Positions 1 through 8,284 of a DNA stretch of 64,000 nucleotides are shown in pieces. The translations under genes were made by a program, and so were the position numbers. Position 1 is the stretch's first letter. The number at the start of each line of letters is the position of its first letter. Under the pieces are notes generated by a model that saw nothing but the letters and a program-made list of their open reading frames with translations, had not been told where the DNA came from and made no database searches. The stretch is from Hydrogenophaga sp. Root209 (GTDB lineage: Bacteria > Pseudomonadota > Gammaproteobacteria > Burkholderiales > Burkholderiaceae_C): NCBI RefSeq assembly GCF_001428625.1, contig NZ_LMIE01000012.1, positions 197,182 to 261,181 on the forward strand, read 5' to 3'.

Positions 1-442
1 CGATGCCGCCAGGCGATGCGGTGGCACCGGCCTGCATGCTGGGCCACACGGCCGAGAAGTCGGGCCAGATCAGCGAGTTCTCGATGTTGCCCAGCGCCGG
101 CACCGAGTGGACACGGGCCCACCAGAGCGCAGTGAAGAAGGCACCGAAGAACATCACCTCGGAGAAGATGAACCAGCTCATGCTCCAGCGGAAGGACAGG
201 TCGATCTTGCGGCCGTACATGCCGCTTTCGCTCTCGCCGACCGCTTCACGGAACCACTGGAACAGCACGATCAGCCAGAAGGCCAGGCCGAAGGCGAGCG
301 AATATGCACCCCAGCCGTGGCCGTTGACCCATTGCCCCGCGCCAAGAATGACGAAGAACAGGCCGATCGCCGCCATCACCGGGTGCCGCGAAGGGCCCGG
401 AACGTAGTAGTAGGGCGTTGTGCCGTGGGATGCTGCTGACAT
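1..442 (-). CDS. ctaE: Cytochrome c oxidase subunit III, N-terminal part (cut by window edge)
   Basis: Core membrane subunit of the aa3-type terminal oxidase. The visible 147 residues start MSAASHGTTPYYYVPGPSRHP, a typical subunit III opening. A first hydrophobic helix and a WFREAVGESESGMYG segment follow, then a second helix around SWFIFSEVMFFGAFF, which matches subunit III. The start is the ATG at 440-442; the frame stays open to base 1, so the C-terminus lies outside the window. It is the last visible gene of the ctaC-ctaD-small-ctaG-DUF2970-ctaE run, 59 bases after the DUF2970 stop. Subunit III binds lipid and stabilises the proton-pumping core; it carries no redox centre. Confidence 0.95.
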   Translation of the reverse strand, partial: MSAASHGTTPYYYVPGPSRHPVMAAIGLFFVILGAGQWVNGHGWGAYSLAFGLAFWLIVLFQWFREAVGESESGMYGRKIDLSFRWSMSWFIFSEVMFFGAFFTALWWARVHSVPALGNIENSLIWPDFSAVWPSMQAGATASPGGI

Positions 443-501
443 GCTCACTCCAGTTTTCGCTTGTTTGAATATGAAAAATCGTTCGGATCAGGGGCAGACT
501 T

Positions 502-708
502 TCAGCCCACGACCCAGTTCACCAACAGGATCAGGGCCAGAACGAACAGAAACGCCATGCCCACCCCCACTGCAATCAGGTGCAAGGGATTGAGCTTGGC
601 AATGTCGTCCTGGTAATCGGCGTTGCGGCGCACGCCCAGGAAGCCCCACAGCACGGCCTTCACCGTTCCGACAAAGGAACCCTTGCGTTTGTGCAACGGC
701 TCGGTCAT
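502..708 (-). CDS. DUF2970 family small membrane protein
   Basis: A 68-residue protein with a basic N-terminus (KRKGSFVGTVKAVLWGFLGVRR) and one hydrophobic helix near the C-terminus (about residues 45-66). It matches the DUF2970 family, which in betaproteobacteria usually sits between ctaG and ctaE. Its ATG overlaps the ctaG stop by four bases (ATGA), so translation is probably coupled. The function is unknown; the position suggests a helper in oxidase assembly, but that is inference from context only. Confidence 0.85.
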   Translation of the reverse strand: MTEPLHKRKGSFVGTVKAVLWGFLGVRRNADYQDDIAKLNPLHLIAVGVGMAFLFVLALILLVNWVVG

Positions 709-1319
709 ACGGCACCTGCCGGCTTCAAGGCGGTCGGGGTCTCCACCTGCACCGCCACGTCGTCCGGAGCCGCCGGCACCTTGCCGCCGACTTCAAAGAA
801 CGTATAGGACAACGTGATCGTGGTCACGTCCTTGGGCAGGCGCGGGTCGATCACAAAGGCCACGGGCCAGGCCTTCTTCTCACCCGCCTGCAAGGTGTAC
901 TGCGTGAAGCAGAAACACTCAAGCTTGTTGAAATGGGCCATGGCCTGCTTGGGCGCATAGCTCGGAATGGCCTGAGCCGCCATGGTGCGGTTCTGGATGT
1001 TCTGGAACTCGTACATCACCGTGGTCAACTCGCCCGGGTGCACCTGCAGCGAACGCACGGCTGGCTTGAAATGCCACGGTCCACGGCTGTTCACATCGAA
1101 CTCCACCGTGATGGTGCGGCTGGTGTCCACCTGCGTGTTGGCCGCAGCCTTGGACGTGGCTCCCGGAATCTGGCGGTCAGACAGCGACAGGACGTTGATT
1201 CCTGTGGCTTCGCAGATGGCGTTGTAGATGGGCACCAGCGCATAGCCGAAGGCGAACATGCCCAGCGTGATCACGCCGAGCTTGCCCACCATCTTGAAAT
1301 TCTCGCTGCGCAGTCCCAC
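705..1319 (-). CDS. ctaG: Cytochrome c oxidase assembly protein CtaG (Cox11 family)
   Basis: Periplasmic copper chaperone that delivers copper to the CuB site of subunit I. An N-terminal membrane anchor (about residues 14-35, ending LVPIYNAICE) is followed by the beta-sandwich domain. The copper-binding Cys-Phe-Cys-Phe motif lies in NKLECFCFTQYTL. At 204 residues the length is normal for the family. The start is a GTG at 1317-1319 with AGGA about nine bases upstream; an internal ATG at codon 10 would shorten the cytosolic tail. It sits downstream of the 40-aa assembly gene and overlaps the DUF2970 gene by four bases, so all belong to one transcript. Confidence 0.95.
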   Translation of the reverse strand: MGLRSENFKMVGKLGVITLGMFAFGYALVPIYNAICEATGINVLSLSDRQIPGATSKAAANTQVDTSRTITVEFDVNSRGPWHFKPAVRSLQVHPGELTTVMYEFQNIQNRTMAAQAIPSYAPKQAMAHFNKLECFCFTQYTLQAGEKKAWPVAFVIDPRLPKDVTTITLSYTFFEVGGKVPAAPDDVAVQVETPTALKPAGAV

Positions 1320-1352
1320 GGTCTGGTTCCTGTGTTCGGTGATGCCGGGGCG

Positions 1353-1475
1353 TCAGCCGCCCAGGAACACCATCTTGCCGACGAACCCGATGAAGAACAC
1401 CAGCGCCACCGACGCCAGGATCAATGCCAGGCGCTGGTTGTGCTTCTTTTGTTCAGGGGTCATGTTGCGAGCCAT
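1353..1475 (-). CDS. Cytochrome oxidase small assembly protein (40 aa)
   Basis: A 40-residue frame (MARNMTPEQKKHNQRLAL, then one hydrophobic helix, ending MVFLGG) fits exactly between ctaD and ctaG. It starts seven bases after the ctaD stop and ends before the ctaG ribosome-binding site. A short polar, basic N-terminus and a single membrane helix are what is known of the small cytochrome oxidase assembly proteins annotated at this position in Burkholderiales. Its exact role is not established. It is easily missed because of its size. Confidence 0.85.
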   Translation of the reverse strand: MARNMTPEQKKHNQRLALILASVALVFFIGFVGKMVFLGG

Positions 1476-1482
1476 GGCTGTT

Positions 1483-3102
1483 TCAGCCAATCACCTTGGT
1501 GGCGGTGGCGTCGAGCTTGGGCGGATTTTCGAAGGTGTGGAACGGTGCCGGCGACGGCACTTCCCACTCCAGGCCTTCGGCGCCTTCCCAAGGCTTTTGC
1601 GAGGCTTTTTCGCCTTGGCCGCGCATCGCGGGCAGCGCCACGAACAAGAAGAAATACACCTGCGCGATGCCGAAGCCGAATGCGCCCACCGAGGCAACGG
1701 CGTTGAAGTCGGCGAACTGCATCGGGTAGTCGGCGTAACGGCGCGGCATGCCGGCCAAGCCCAGGAAGTGCATCGGGAAGAAGGTCACGTTGAACGAGAT
1801 CATCGACCACCAGAAGTGGATCTTGCCGCGCGATTCCTTGTACATCACGCCGGTCCACTTGGGCAGCCAGTAGTAGATGCCCGAGAACATGGCGAACAGC
1901 GAACCGGCCACCAGCACGTAGTGGAAGTGAGCCACCACGTAGTAGGTGTCCTGCATCTGGATGTCGATCGGTGCGACCGACAGGATCAGGCCGGTGAAGC
2001 CACCAATGGTGAACACGAAGATGAAACCCACGGCCCACAGCATCGGGGTCTCGAAGGTCATCGAGCCCTTCCACATGGTCGCGATCCAGTTGAAGATCTT
2101 CACGCCCGTGGGCACGGCGATCAACATGGTCGAGTACATGAAGAACAGCTGGCCCGTCACCGGCATGCCGGTGGTGAACATGTGGTGCGCCCACACGACG
2201 AAGGACAGGATGGCGATCGAGCCGGTGGCGTACACCATGGACGCGTAGCCGAACAGTTTCTTGCGCGAGAACGCGGGCACGACCTGGCTCACGATACCGA
2301 AGGCCGGCAAGATCATGATGTAGACCTCGGGGTGGCCGAAGAACCAGAAGATGTGCTGGTACATCACCGGGTCACCGCCGCCGGCGGGGTTGAAGAAGCT
2401 GGTGCCGAAGTGGCGGTCGGTCAGCGTCATGGTGATGGCGCCCGCCAGCACGGGCATCACGGCGATGAGCAGGTAGGCGGTGATCAGCCAGGTCCAGCAG
2501 AACATGGGCATCTTCATCAGCGTCATGCCGGGCGCGCGCATGTTGAGGACGGTCACGATGATGTTGATCGAACCCATGATGGAGGACGCGCCCAGGATGT
2601 GCATGGCGAAAATGCCGGCGTCCATCGAGGGGCCCATCTGCAGGGTCAGCGGGGCGTACAGCGTCCAGCCGGCAGCGGGTGCGCCGCCGGGCATGAAGAA
2701 GGAGCCCACCAGCATGAGCGCGGCGGGGATCATCAGCCAGAAGCTGAAGTTGTTCATGCGGGCGAAAGCCATGTCGCCAGCGCCGATCTGCAGCGGGATC
2801 ATCCAGTTCGCAAAGCCCACGAAGGCCGGCATGATCGCGCCGAACACCATGATCAGGCCGTGCATCGTGGTCAGCTGGTTGAACAGGCCGGGGTTGACCA
2901 GTTGCAGGCCAGGCTGGAACAGCTCGGCGCGGATCAGCAGGGCCAGCACGCCACCGACCATGAGCATGGTGAACGCGAACAGCAGGTACAGCGTGCCGAT
3001 GTCCTTGTGGTTGGTGGCGTACACCCAGCGGCGCCAGCCCGTGGGGGCGTGGTGATCGTGGTCGTGGCCGTGGGCGTCGTGGTGGTCGAGAACAGCACTC
3101 AT
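1483..3102 (-). CDS. ctaD: Cytochrome c oxidase subunit I
   Basis: Catalytic subunit of the aa3 oxidase: reduces O2 to water and pumps protons. All ligands are visible in the 539 residues: His81 and His394 for haem a, His392 for haem a3, and His257, His306 and His307 for CuB. Tyr261 in the HPEVY motif is the residue cross-linked to the CuB histidine. The proton-path residues Asp110, Asn117 and Lys335 are also in place. The cytosolic N-terminus is unusually rich in His and Asp (residues 7-18). It lies 42 bases downstream of ctaC in the same operon. Confidence 0.98.
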   Translation of the reverse strand: MSAVLDHHDAHGHDHDHHAPTGWRRWVYATNHKDIGTLYLLFAFTMLMVGGVLALLIRAELFQPGLQLVNPGLFNQLTTMHGLIMVFGAIMPAFVGFANWMIPLQIGAGDMAFARMNNFSFWLMIPAALMLVGSFFMPGGAPAAGWTLYAPLTLQMGPSMDAGIFAMHILGASSIMGSINIIVTVLNMRAPGMTLMKMPMFCWTWLITAYLLIAVMPVLAGAITMTLTDRHFGTSFFNPAGGGDPVMYQHIFWFFGHPEVYIMILPAFGIVSQVVPAFSRKKLFGYASMVYATGSIAILSFVVWAHHMFTTGMPVTGQLFFMYSTMLIAVPTGVKIFNWIATMWKGSMTFETPMLWAVGFIFVFTIGGFTGLILSVAPIDIQMQDTYYVVAHFHYVLVAGSLFAMFSGIYYWLPKWTGVMYKESRGKIHFWWSMISFNVTFFPMHFLGLAGMPRRYADYPMQFADFNAVASVGAFGFGIAQVYFFLFVALPAMRGQGEKASQKPWEGAEGLEWEVPSPAPFHTFENPPKLDATATKVIG

Positions 3103-3144
3103 GGTCGATTTCCTTGGAAGCTCAAAGTTTTTTCGGCAACGCGA

Positions 3145-4350
3145 TCACTGGCGGGCGGCTTGCACTTCGGCCGGCTGCACGATCTGCTGGGTCTGGTTGG
3201 ACCAGTTGTTCTTGGCGTAGGTCATGACCGCGGCCAGCTCTGTGTCGCTGAGCTGTTTCCAGGCAGGCATGGCGCCGTTGTTTTGTCCATTGAGCAAGAC
3301 GTTGATCATCTTGCCTTTGTCTGCGTCCACCACGACGGCCGAGCCGTCAAGTGGCTTGATGGGGCCGGCACCCTTGCCATTGGCCTGGTGGCAGGCAGCG
3401 CAGTTGGCGGCATACACCGACTCACCGCGCTTGACCAGATCGGCCAGCACCCACACTTTGGACGGGTCATCGGCCGCGGCGGCCATGGCCTTCTGTTTCT
3501 CGCCCACCCAGGCGCTGTAGGCCTCGGCGGACACCACTTTCACGTGGATAGGCATGTAGGCGTGTTCCTTGCCGCAGAGTTCGGCGCACTGACCGTAGAA
3601 GTCACCGGTCTTCTCGGCACGGAACCAGGTGTCGCGCACGAAGCCCGGGATGGCGTCCTGCTTGACACCGAAAGCCGGCACCATCCAGGCGTGGATCACG
3701 TCGTTGGCGGTGGTGATGATGCGCACCTTCTTGCCGACCGGCACCACGAGCGGGTTGTCGACCTTGAGCAGATAGTCGTCGGTGGCCTCGGGCTTGCCGC
3801 TGTTGGACATCACACGCTGGTTGTTGTCCAGGGTGGAGAGGAAGCCGATGCCCTCGCCTTCACCTTTGATGTAGTCGTAACCCCACTTCCACTGCATGCC
3901 CGTGGCCTTGATGGTCAGGTCGCTGTTGGTGGTGTCTTTCTGGGCCACCAGCACTTTGGTGGCCGGCAGCGCCATGCCGATGACGATCAGCAGGGGAACG
4001 ATGGTCCAGCCCAGTTCCACCCAGATCGGCTCGGCCAGCACCTGCGACTTGTGACCCACCGACTTGCGGTGCTTCAGGATGGAATAAAACATCACGCCGA
4101 AGACGATGAGGAAGATGACGGCGCACAAGGCCATCATGAACCAGTGCAGCCAGTGCTGCTCCTCGGCAATGCGGGTGACCGGAGGCGCAAAGTTGAGTTG
4201 ATTGACGGCAGGGCCGCCAGGCAGGTCGTTGACCTTCTGTGCCGCGACCGTGGTCCAGGCGCCCAGACCGAGCATCAGCGTGGAGGCGGCAGCGCAGAGC
4301 TTGGCCCAGGGGTTCCGTGGGGAATGCACCGTTTTCTTCGTCGTACTCAC
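3145..4350 (-). CDS. ctaC: Cytochrome c oxidase subunit II with fused cytochrome c domain
   Basis: Electron-entry subunit. After a leader (about residues 16-38) come two membrane helices (about 67-90 and 112-134) and a cupredoxin domain. The CuA ligands are His220, Cys255, Glu257, Cys259, His263 and Met266. A C-terminal class I cytochrome c domain carries the CAACH haem site (317-321), so this is the caa3-like subunit II common in betaproteobacteria. The start is a GTG at 4348-4350 with GAGG eight bases upstream. It is the first gene of the oxidase operon and is preceded by an FNR-type palindrome at 4374-4387. Confidence 0.97.
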   Translation of the reverse strand: MSTTKKTVHSPRNPWAKLCAAASTLMLGLGAWTTVAAQKVNDLPGGPAVNQLNFAPPVTRIAEEQHWLHWFMMALCAVIFLIVFGVMFYSILKHRKSVGHKSQVLAEPIWVELGWTIVPLLIVIGMALPATKVLVAQKDTTNSDLTIKATGMQWKWGYDYIKGEGEGIGFLSTLDNNQRVMSNSGKPEATDDYLLKVDNPLVVPVGKKVRIITTANDVIHAWMVPAFGVKQDAIPGFVRDTWFRAEKTGDFYGQCAELCGKEHAYMPIHVKVVSAEAYSAWVGEKQKAMAAAADDPSKVWVLADLVKRGESVYAANCAACHQANGKGAGPIKPLDGSAVVVDADKGKMINVLLNGQNNGAMPAWKQLSDTELAAVMTYAKNNWSNQTQQIVQPAEVQAARQ

Positions 4351-4373
4351 TTTTAGCGCCTCAAATATAAGTA

Positions 4374-4387
4374 TTGATTTATATCAA
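4374..4387. promoter_or_regulatory. Perfect FNR/ANR-type box before the aa3 oxidase operon
   Basis: TTGATTTATATCAA matches the FNR/ANR consensus TTGAT-N4-ATCAA at every defined position. It is centred 30 bases upstream of the ctaC start codon, inside a short AT-rich island. A TATATT sequence lies between it and the gene (4364-4369, minus strand). That placement over the presumed promoter would suit repression under low oxygen. Binding itself is inferred. Confidence 0.7.
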
Positions 4388-4455
4388 TGCCGATTAGAAC
4401 AAACTTTCTGGGCCCCACCCAGCACAAAACCACTCAACCAGATCCCGGGGTCCCG

Positions 4456-4941
4456 TCAAACCCCACGCAGGGCTTGGCGGATCTCCCGGGCCAGCCTCGG
4501 TCGCAGGTCGGATCGCACAAACCGCCCCACCTGCACCGACTGCCCCCCACCGCGGACCTCGATCAACCGATCTGAATCCGCCAACGGTTCAACGCGCACC
4601 CACTCGCAAACAAACTCACACCGTGAGGACCTTCCCCCAGTTTCCCACTCCACCACCAGGCGCCCATCCAGCAACCTGATGCACTCGCTGTCGGTCGCGT
4701 GGCGTGCGTAAACCAGAAAGGCCGCCCCCACCGCAACCAACTCCAACACCGCAAATGGCAACACCAAAGTGGCACCTTGCAACCAGAAAAACCCCGCCAC
4801 ACCCATCGAAAGGATGCACAAGGAAGCGTAGAAGTAGCCCAATTGAGCCGGGGTGACCGAGCAGTTGCGCTTCAGGGTCCACTCGATGCCTTGTTCAGAC
4901 ATCGTCGCGAATTGGAAAGCGTTGGTTGCCTGGCTCACCAT
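4456..4941 (-). CDS. DUF2244 family membrane protein
   Basis: A 161-residue protein with the DUF2244 signature: a short polar N-terminus (EQGIEWTLKRNCSVTPAQLG), two closely spaced hydrophobic helices (about residues 34-52 and 57-76), then a C-terminal domain ending ALRGV. DUF2244 genes commonly lie just upstream of the coxB/ctaC operon, as here (105 bases before ctaC, same strand), but no function is established. The start is taken at the ATG of 4941; an ATG at 4902 would give a 148-residue product beginning MSEQGIEW, closer to typical family starts, and neither has a strong ribosome-binding site. Confidence 0.8.
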   Translation of the reverse strand: MVSQATNAFQFATMSEQGIEWTLKRNCSVTPAQLGYFYASLCILSMGVAGFFWLQGATLVLPFAVLELVAVGAAFLVYARHATDSECIRLLDGRLVVEWETGGRSSRCEFVCEWVRVEPLADSDRLIEVRGGGQSVQVGRFVRSDLRPRLAREIRQALRGV

Positions 4942-5098
4942 CCACCACCGGTACTGGTCGCCACCGCCTCGAAAGACGGAGCGTTGGCAAAGGGAAAATA
5001 CCCTCGGAATTTTGGCCAGCGTCGATTGTAGCGGCGTGAAACCGGGACTCCCCTGACAAAGGCGTCACTCCCGACCGGGACAAGGTGGCATGCAGCCC

Positions 5099-5968
5099 TC
5101 AGCGACGGCTGGCGCGCAGCATGGCCCGCATGTCGTCCACCGCCAGCGACGTGGATGTGGCGATCGGCACGCGGGGCTCGGGCTTGAAGGCATGGCCGTA
5201 AATGATCTCGAAGGTCAGCGTCAGTCTGCCGTCGGGCGCACGCGGCAGGCCCGCCTCGATCACGGCGCACAACCTTGCGTGCCAGAGGCGCGATCGGCAA
5301 GCGCCAAACCGCTGGTCGCTCAGGTTGTGACCCAGCCCGCGCAGCTCGGCGAGCAGGGGAGCAGCACCGCTGTAGGACAGGGTGATGCGCTCCATGTCCA
5401 TCACCGGTTCGGCAAAGCCGGCGTGCACGAGCATGTCGCCCCAGTCGTGCATGTCGGTGAAGGCATGCGCCGGGGCTGGCCAGCCGTGTTCGGCGTAGAG
5501 CGCGCGCAACTCCTTGAGGCTGTCGGGGCCGAGACAGGAAAACATGAGGAAGCCATCGGTTTCGATCTGCTGGTGCCATTGCGCCAGCAAGGCCTGCGGT
5601 AGAGGCTCCATGTGCAGCGCCATGTTGGCCCACACCATGCGCGCGCGGGTGTCGGTCGTCGCGGCCGTCGGACCGGTGGCTCGGCCCCATTGCAAAGGGT
5701 TCCACGACCTAGACGGTGCTTCGCGCGTGGCCTCAAGAGCCTCGGGCAACCGCCGTGCCATCACGTGGCAAGGTGCGTCGGGCAGCATGCCGCGCAGCTT
5801 GCGGTGAACCTCAAGCCCGCCTTGCACCGGCTCCCAGTGCAGCCAGCTGGTGGGCTGTTCGCGAAACCACGGTAGCCGATCGGCCATGCGCGAACCCACT
5901 TCTTCGTGCAACCACGGACTGGCCGCACCGGCGCGGTTCAACCAGCGCTGCGCCGCGCCAGGATCCAT
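5099..5968 (-). CDS. BioC-like SAM-dependent methyltransferase
   Basis: A 289-residue protein with the overall layout of the BioC family (malonyl-ACP O-methyltransferase). The N-terminal helix MDPGAAQRWLNRAGAASPWL is typical, a LGPDSLKELRALY segment follows the central strand, and HDWGDMLVHAGFAEPVMDME matches the BioC-type C-terminal half. The usual glycine-rich SAM motif I is not recognisable where it should be; the sequence there reads HWEPVQGG. The frame stays open for 71 codons further upstream, but that part is arginine-rich and overlaps the divergent comF, so the ATG at 5966-5968 is preferred. Role in biotin synthesis is uncertain. Confidence 0.7.
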   Translation of the reverse strand: MDPGAAQRWLNRAGAASPWLHEEVGSRMADRLPWFREQPTSWLHWEPVQGGLEVHRKLRGMLPDAPCHVMARRLPEALEATREAPSRSWNPLQWGRATGPTAATTDTRARMVWANMALHMEPLPQALLAQWHQQIETDGFLMFSCLGPDSLKELRALYAEHGWPAPAHAFTDMHDWGDMLVHAGFAEPVMDMERITLSYSGAAPLLAELRGLGHNLSDQRFGACRSRLWHARLCAVIEAGLPRAPDGRLTLTFEIIYGHAFKPEPRVPIATSTSLAVDDMRAMLRASRR

Positions 5969-6069
5969 TCCAGGCACGGGTTTCTCTGAGGTGACGGGTG
6001 TGTTCAAGCGGCAAAACGGGCGGTCAGCCCAAAGGGGTATCGGCGGGAGCGCGTCAGTATATTGGCCCG

Positions 6070-6807
6070 ATGCTCGCCGCCCGACACGCCATCGTGGAAT
6101 CCCTGCCCGCCGCCTGCCAGGTCTGCGCCGCCTGGCCGACCCAGCCGGTGTGCGAAGCCTGCATCCAGCGGTTTGCACCACCCCAATCCCGTTGCAGGGC
6201 GTGCGCCGCCGTGTTGCCGGGCGAGCCTGGCTTGTGCGGCGCCTGCCTGACCCGACCCGATGCGGCCGCCGTGCAGCAGTGCGTGGCCGCAGTGGATTAC
6301 GCCTACCCGTGGGACGGCCTGATCGCGCGCTTCAAGTTCCGCTCGGAACCGGGTTGGGCGCAGCCATTCGCCCAGCGTCTTTTGCAGGAGCCGCAAACCC
6401 AGCAGTTGCTGCAAACCCGGCCGTTGGTGGTGCCCATCCCCTTGACCGCAGCAAGACTGGGCGAGCGTGGCTACAACCAAGCCTGGGAGCTGGTCAAGGC
6501 GCTGCACGCCCGGTGCCGCCGGCACCCGCCTGCCCCGCCCTTCGACACGCTGGCCACCGCCCTGGTGCGCCTGGGCGAGACGCCCGATCAACACAGCTTG
6601 GGCCGTGAGGCGCGTTTGCGCAACCTGCGCGGCGCGTTCGCCGCCCACCCTTCACACACCCATCGGTTGGTGGGGCGACACGTGCTGCTGGTGGACGATG
6701 TGACCACCACCGGCGCCACGCTACAAACGGCCGCGCAAGCCGTGCTGCATGCCGGGGCCGATCGGGTCAGCGCACTGGTGTTCGCACGCACGCCAGCGAG
6801 CCGGTAA
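6070..6807 (+). CDS. comF: ComF family protein (phosphoribosyltransferase-like)
   Basis: A 245-residue protein with four N-terminal Cys pairs (CQVC, CEAC, CRAC, CGAC) forming the usual zinc-finger-like head. A phosphoribosyltransferase fold follows, with the PRPP-binding motif VLLVDDVTTTGATL near the C-terminus. ComF/GntX proteins are linked to DNA uptake or re-use of purine-derived compounds, but the reaction is not well defined. The ATG at 6070 is preferred because the upstream extension overlaps the divergent methyltransferase. trmL follows after eleven bases, so the two may be co-transcribed. Confidence 0.9.
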   Translation: MLAARHAIVESLPAACQVCAAWPTQPVCEACIQRFAPPQSRCRACAAVLPGEPGLCGACLTRPDAAAVQQCVAAVDYAYPWDGLIARFKFRSEPGWAQPFAQRLLQEPQTQQLLQTRPLVVPIPLTAARLGERGYNQAWELVKALHARCRRHPPAPPFDTLATALVRLGETPDQHSLGREARLRNLRGAFAAHPSHTHRLVGRHVLLVDDVTTTGATLQTAAQAVLHAGADRVSALVFARTPASR

Positions 6808-6818
6808 GCTCTGCCGCC

Positions 6819-7292
6819 ATGTTCAACATCGTTCTCGTCAGCCCCGAAATTCCGCCCAACACCGGCAACGTGATCCGGCTCAGCGCCAACACGGGCTGCG
6901 CGCTGCACCTGATCGAGCCGCTGGGCTTTTCCATGGACGACAAGCACATGAAGCGCGCCGGACTCGACTACCACGAGTACGCAACCCTGCACCGGCACGC
7001 GGACTGGGCCACGTTCCTTCGCACGCGGCAACCCGATCCCGCCCGGCTGTTCGCCTTCACCACACGCGGCAGTCACAGTGTTTTCCACAACACCTTCCAA
7101 CCCGGCGACTGGCTGGTCTTCGGCTCCGAGACCAGCGGCCTGCCGGAGGCACTGCGCGAGTCGATACCAGCGACTCAACGCCTTCGCCTGCCCATGATGG
7201 CGGGCCAGCGAAGCTTGAATCTCTCCAACTCGGTGGCGGTGGTGGTCTTCGAGGCGTGGCGGCAGCAGGCCTTTGCGGGCGCGGTTTCGTGA
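6819..7292 (+). CDS. trmL: tRNA (cytidine(34)-2'-O)-methyltransferase
   Basis: A SPOUT-class methyltransferase that modifies the wobble base (position 34) of tRNA-Leu isoacceptors, using SAM. The 157 residues carry the three family motifs: IVLVSPEIPPNTGNVIRL at the N-terminus, FGSETSGLP in the middle, and MMAGQRSLNLSNSVAVVVFE near the end, which together form the trefoil-knot SAM site. Length and motif spacing are normal. It follows comF by eleven bases. Confidence 0.95.
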   Translation: MFNIVLVSPEIPPNTGNVIRLSANTGCALHLIEPLGFSMDDKHMKRAGLDYHEYATLHRHADWATFLRTRQPDPARLFAFTTRGSHSVFHNTFQPGDWLVFGSETSGLPEALRESIPATQRLRLPMMAGQRSLNLSNSVAVVVFEAWRQQAFAGAVS

Positions 7293-7433
7293 CGCAGGTC
7301 ACGCGCCAGGCGAATGAAAACCATCGACTTCTACGACACTCGCCCGATAATTTCCCATGCCTGCCCGCATCCTGTCACCAGCCGCTTCGGCCCAGCCCCG
7401 TACCCTGGCTGCGCCGTTCGCCCGGAGAATCGA

Positions 7434-7757
7434 TTGATCACTTCCTTTGCCCGCTGGCTGGGCGTGAGTTTCACGCCTCGCAGGCGCAGCACCCACAAGG
7501 CGACGCTCAAGGACCTGGCGGTTATCCGCCGGCCGCTCCTGCATGCGATCGAGGATTGCATCGATCAACAGGCACTGCGCCTGCGCACCAAGATCGAGTC
7601 GGCGCGCACCCCACAAGAACTGTGGATGCTGCGCAACGACGCCTTTCAGCTGATCTCGCAGCAGCACAACCAGTCGGTGGCGGCCGAGCGCATCAACGAA
7701 CTGATTCAATGCTTCGAAGGCTGGCTCGAGCCCAAGCAGCTCATGCGAATCAAGTAA
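7434..7757 (+). CDS. Conserved hypothetical protein
   Basis: No family is recognised. The likely product is 107 residues, starting at a TTG (7434-7436) preceded by GGAG with six bases between. An ATG at 7314 in the same frame would add 40 residues, but these look unlike coding sequence (Pro- and Cys-containing, no ribosome-binding site) and probably belong to the leader. The protein has a basic N-terminus (RWLGVSFTPRRRSTHK) and is otherwise predicted helical and rich in Gln, Glu and Arg, with no membrane segment. It converges with the MaoC gene ten bases downstream. Confidence 0.6.
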   Translation: MITSFARWLGVSFTPRRRSTHKATLKDLAVIRRPLLHAIEDCIDQQALRLRTKIESARTPQELWMLRNDAFQLISQQHNQSVAAERINELIQCFEGWLEPKQLMRIK

Positions 7758-7767
7758 CCCTGCCCCG

Positions 7768-8223
7768 TCAGGGATAGCGCCGGACCAGCGATTCGGCGAA
7801 GCACACCGGCTTGTCCGCGCCCTCGCGCTCCACCACCACGCCCCAGGTCATTTGCTGGCCACCGTGTTCGATGGCCTCGCAGGCCTGAAGCGTCATGCGG
7901 GCTCGCACCCGGCTGCCCACGGGCACGGGCGAGGTGAAGCGCACGCGGTTGAGTCCGTAGTTCACGCCCATGCTCGAGCCTTTGATGTCCAGCGCGGACT
8001 CGAAGAACACCGGCAGCAAGGACAGCGTGAGGAAGCCATGTGCGATCGGTGCGCCGAACGGGCCGGTCTTGGCACGCTCCACATCGACGTGGATCCACTG
8101 GTGGTCGCCGGTGGCCTCGGCGAAGCGGTTCACCTGCTCCTGGGTGATGGTGACCCAGTCGCTCACGGCCACTTCCTGGCCCACGCAGGCCGCCACATCG
8201 GCCAGGGATTCGAATGTTTTCAT
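7768..8223 (-). CDS. MaoC family (R)-specific enoyl-CoA hydratase-like protein
   Basis: A 151-residue single hot-dog domain. The hydratase motif is present: Asp and His in FAEATGDHQWIHVDVERA, followed by GPFGAPIAHGFLTLSLLP. This matches stand-alone MaoC/NodN-type proteins that hydrate trans-2-enoyl-CoA to (R)-3-hydroxyacyl-CoA. The substrate is not evident from the neighbours. The start is the ATG at 8221-8223, giving MKTFESLADVAACVGQEV; the frame is open further upstream, but that stretch lies antisense to nothing useful and overlaps parA in another frame. Confidence 0.88.
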   Translation of the reverse strand: MKTFESLADVAACVGQEVAVSDWVTITQEQVNRFAEATGDHQWIHVDVERAKTGPFGAPIAHGFLTLSLLPVFFESALDIKGSSMGVNYGLNRVRFTSPVPVGSRVRARMTLQACEAIEHGGQQMTWGVVVEREGADKPVCFAESLVRRYP

Positions 8224-8284
8224 GCCGCTCACTGTACGACCGCGAGGCGCCAAAGCATGTCGGCACCGGGACAGCATCAGGCGC

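Noticed and set aside
1258-4356. A 1032-codon plus-strand open frame antisense to the oxidase genes
   Set aside because: Its translation is rich in His, Gln, Gly and Arg, with no domain, which is what the complement of GC-rich coding DNA gives. The minus strand holds clear ctaD and ctaC.
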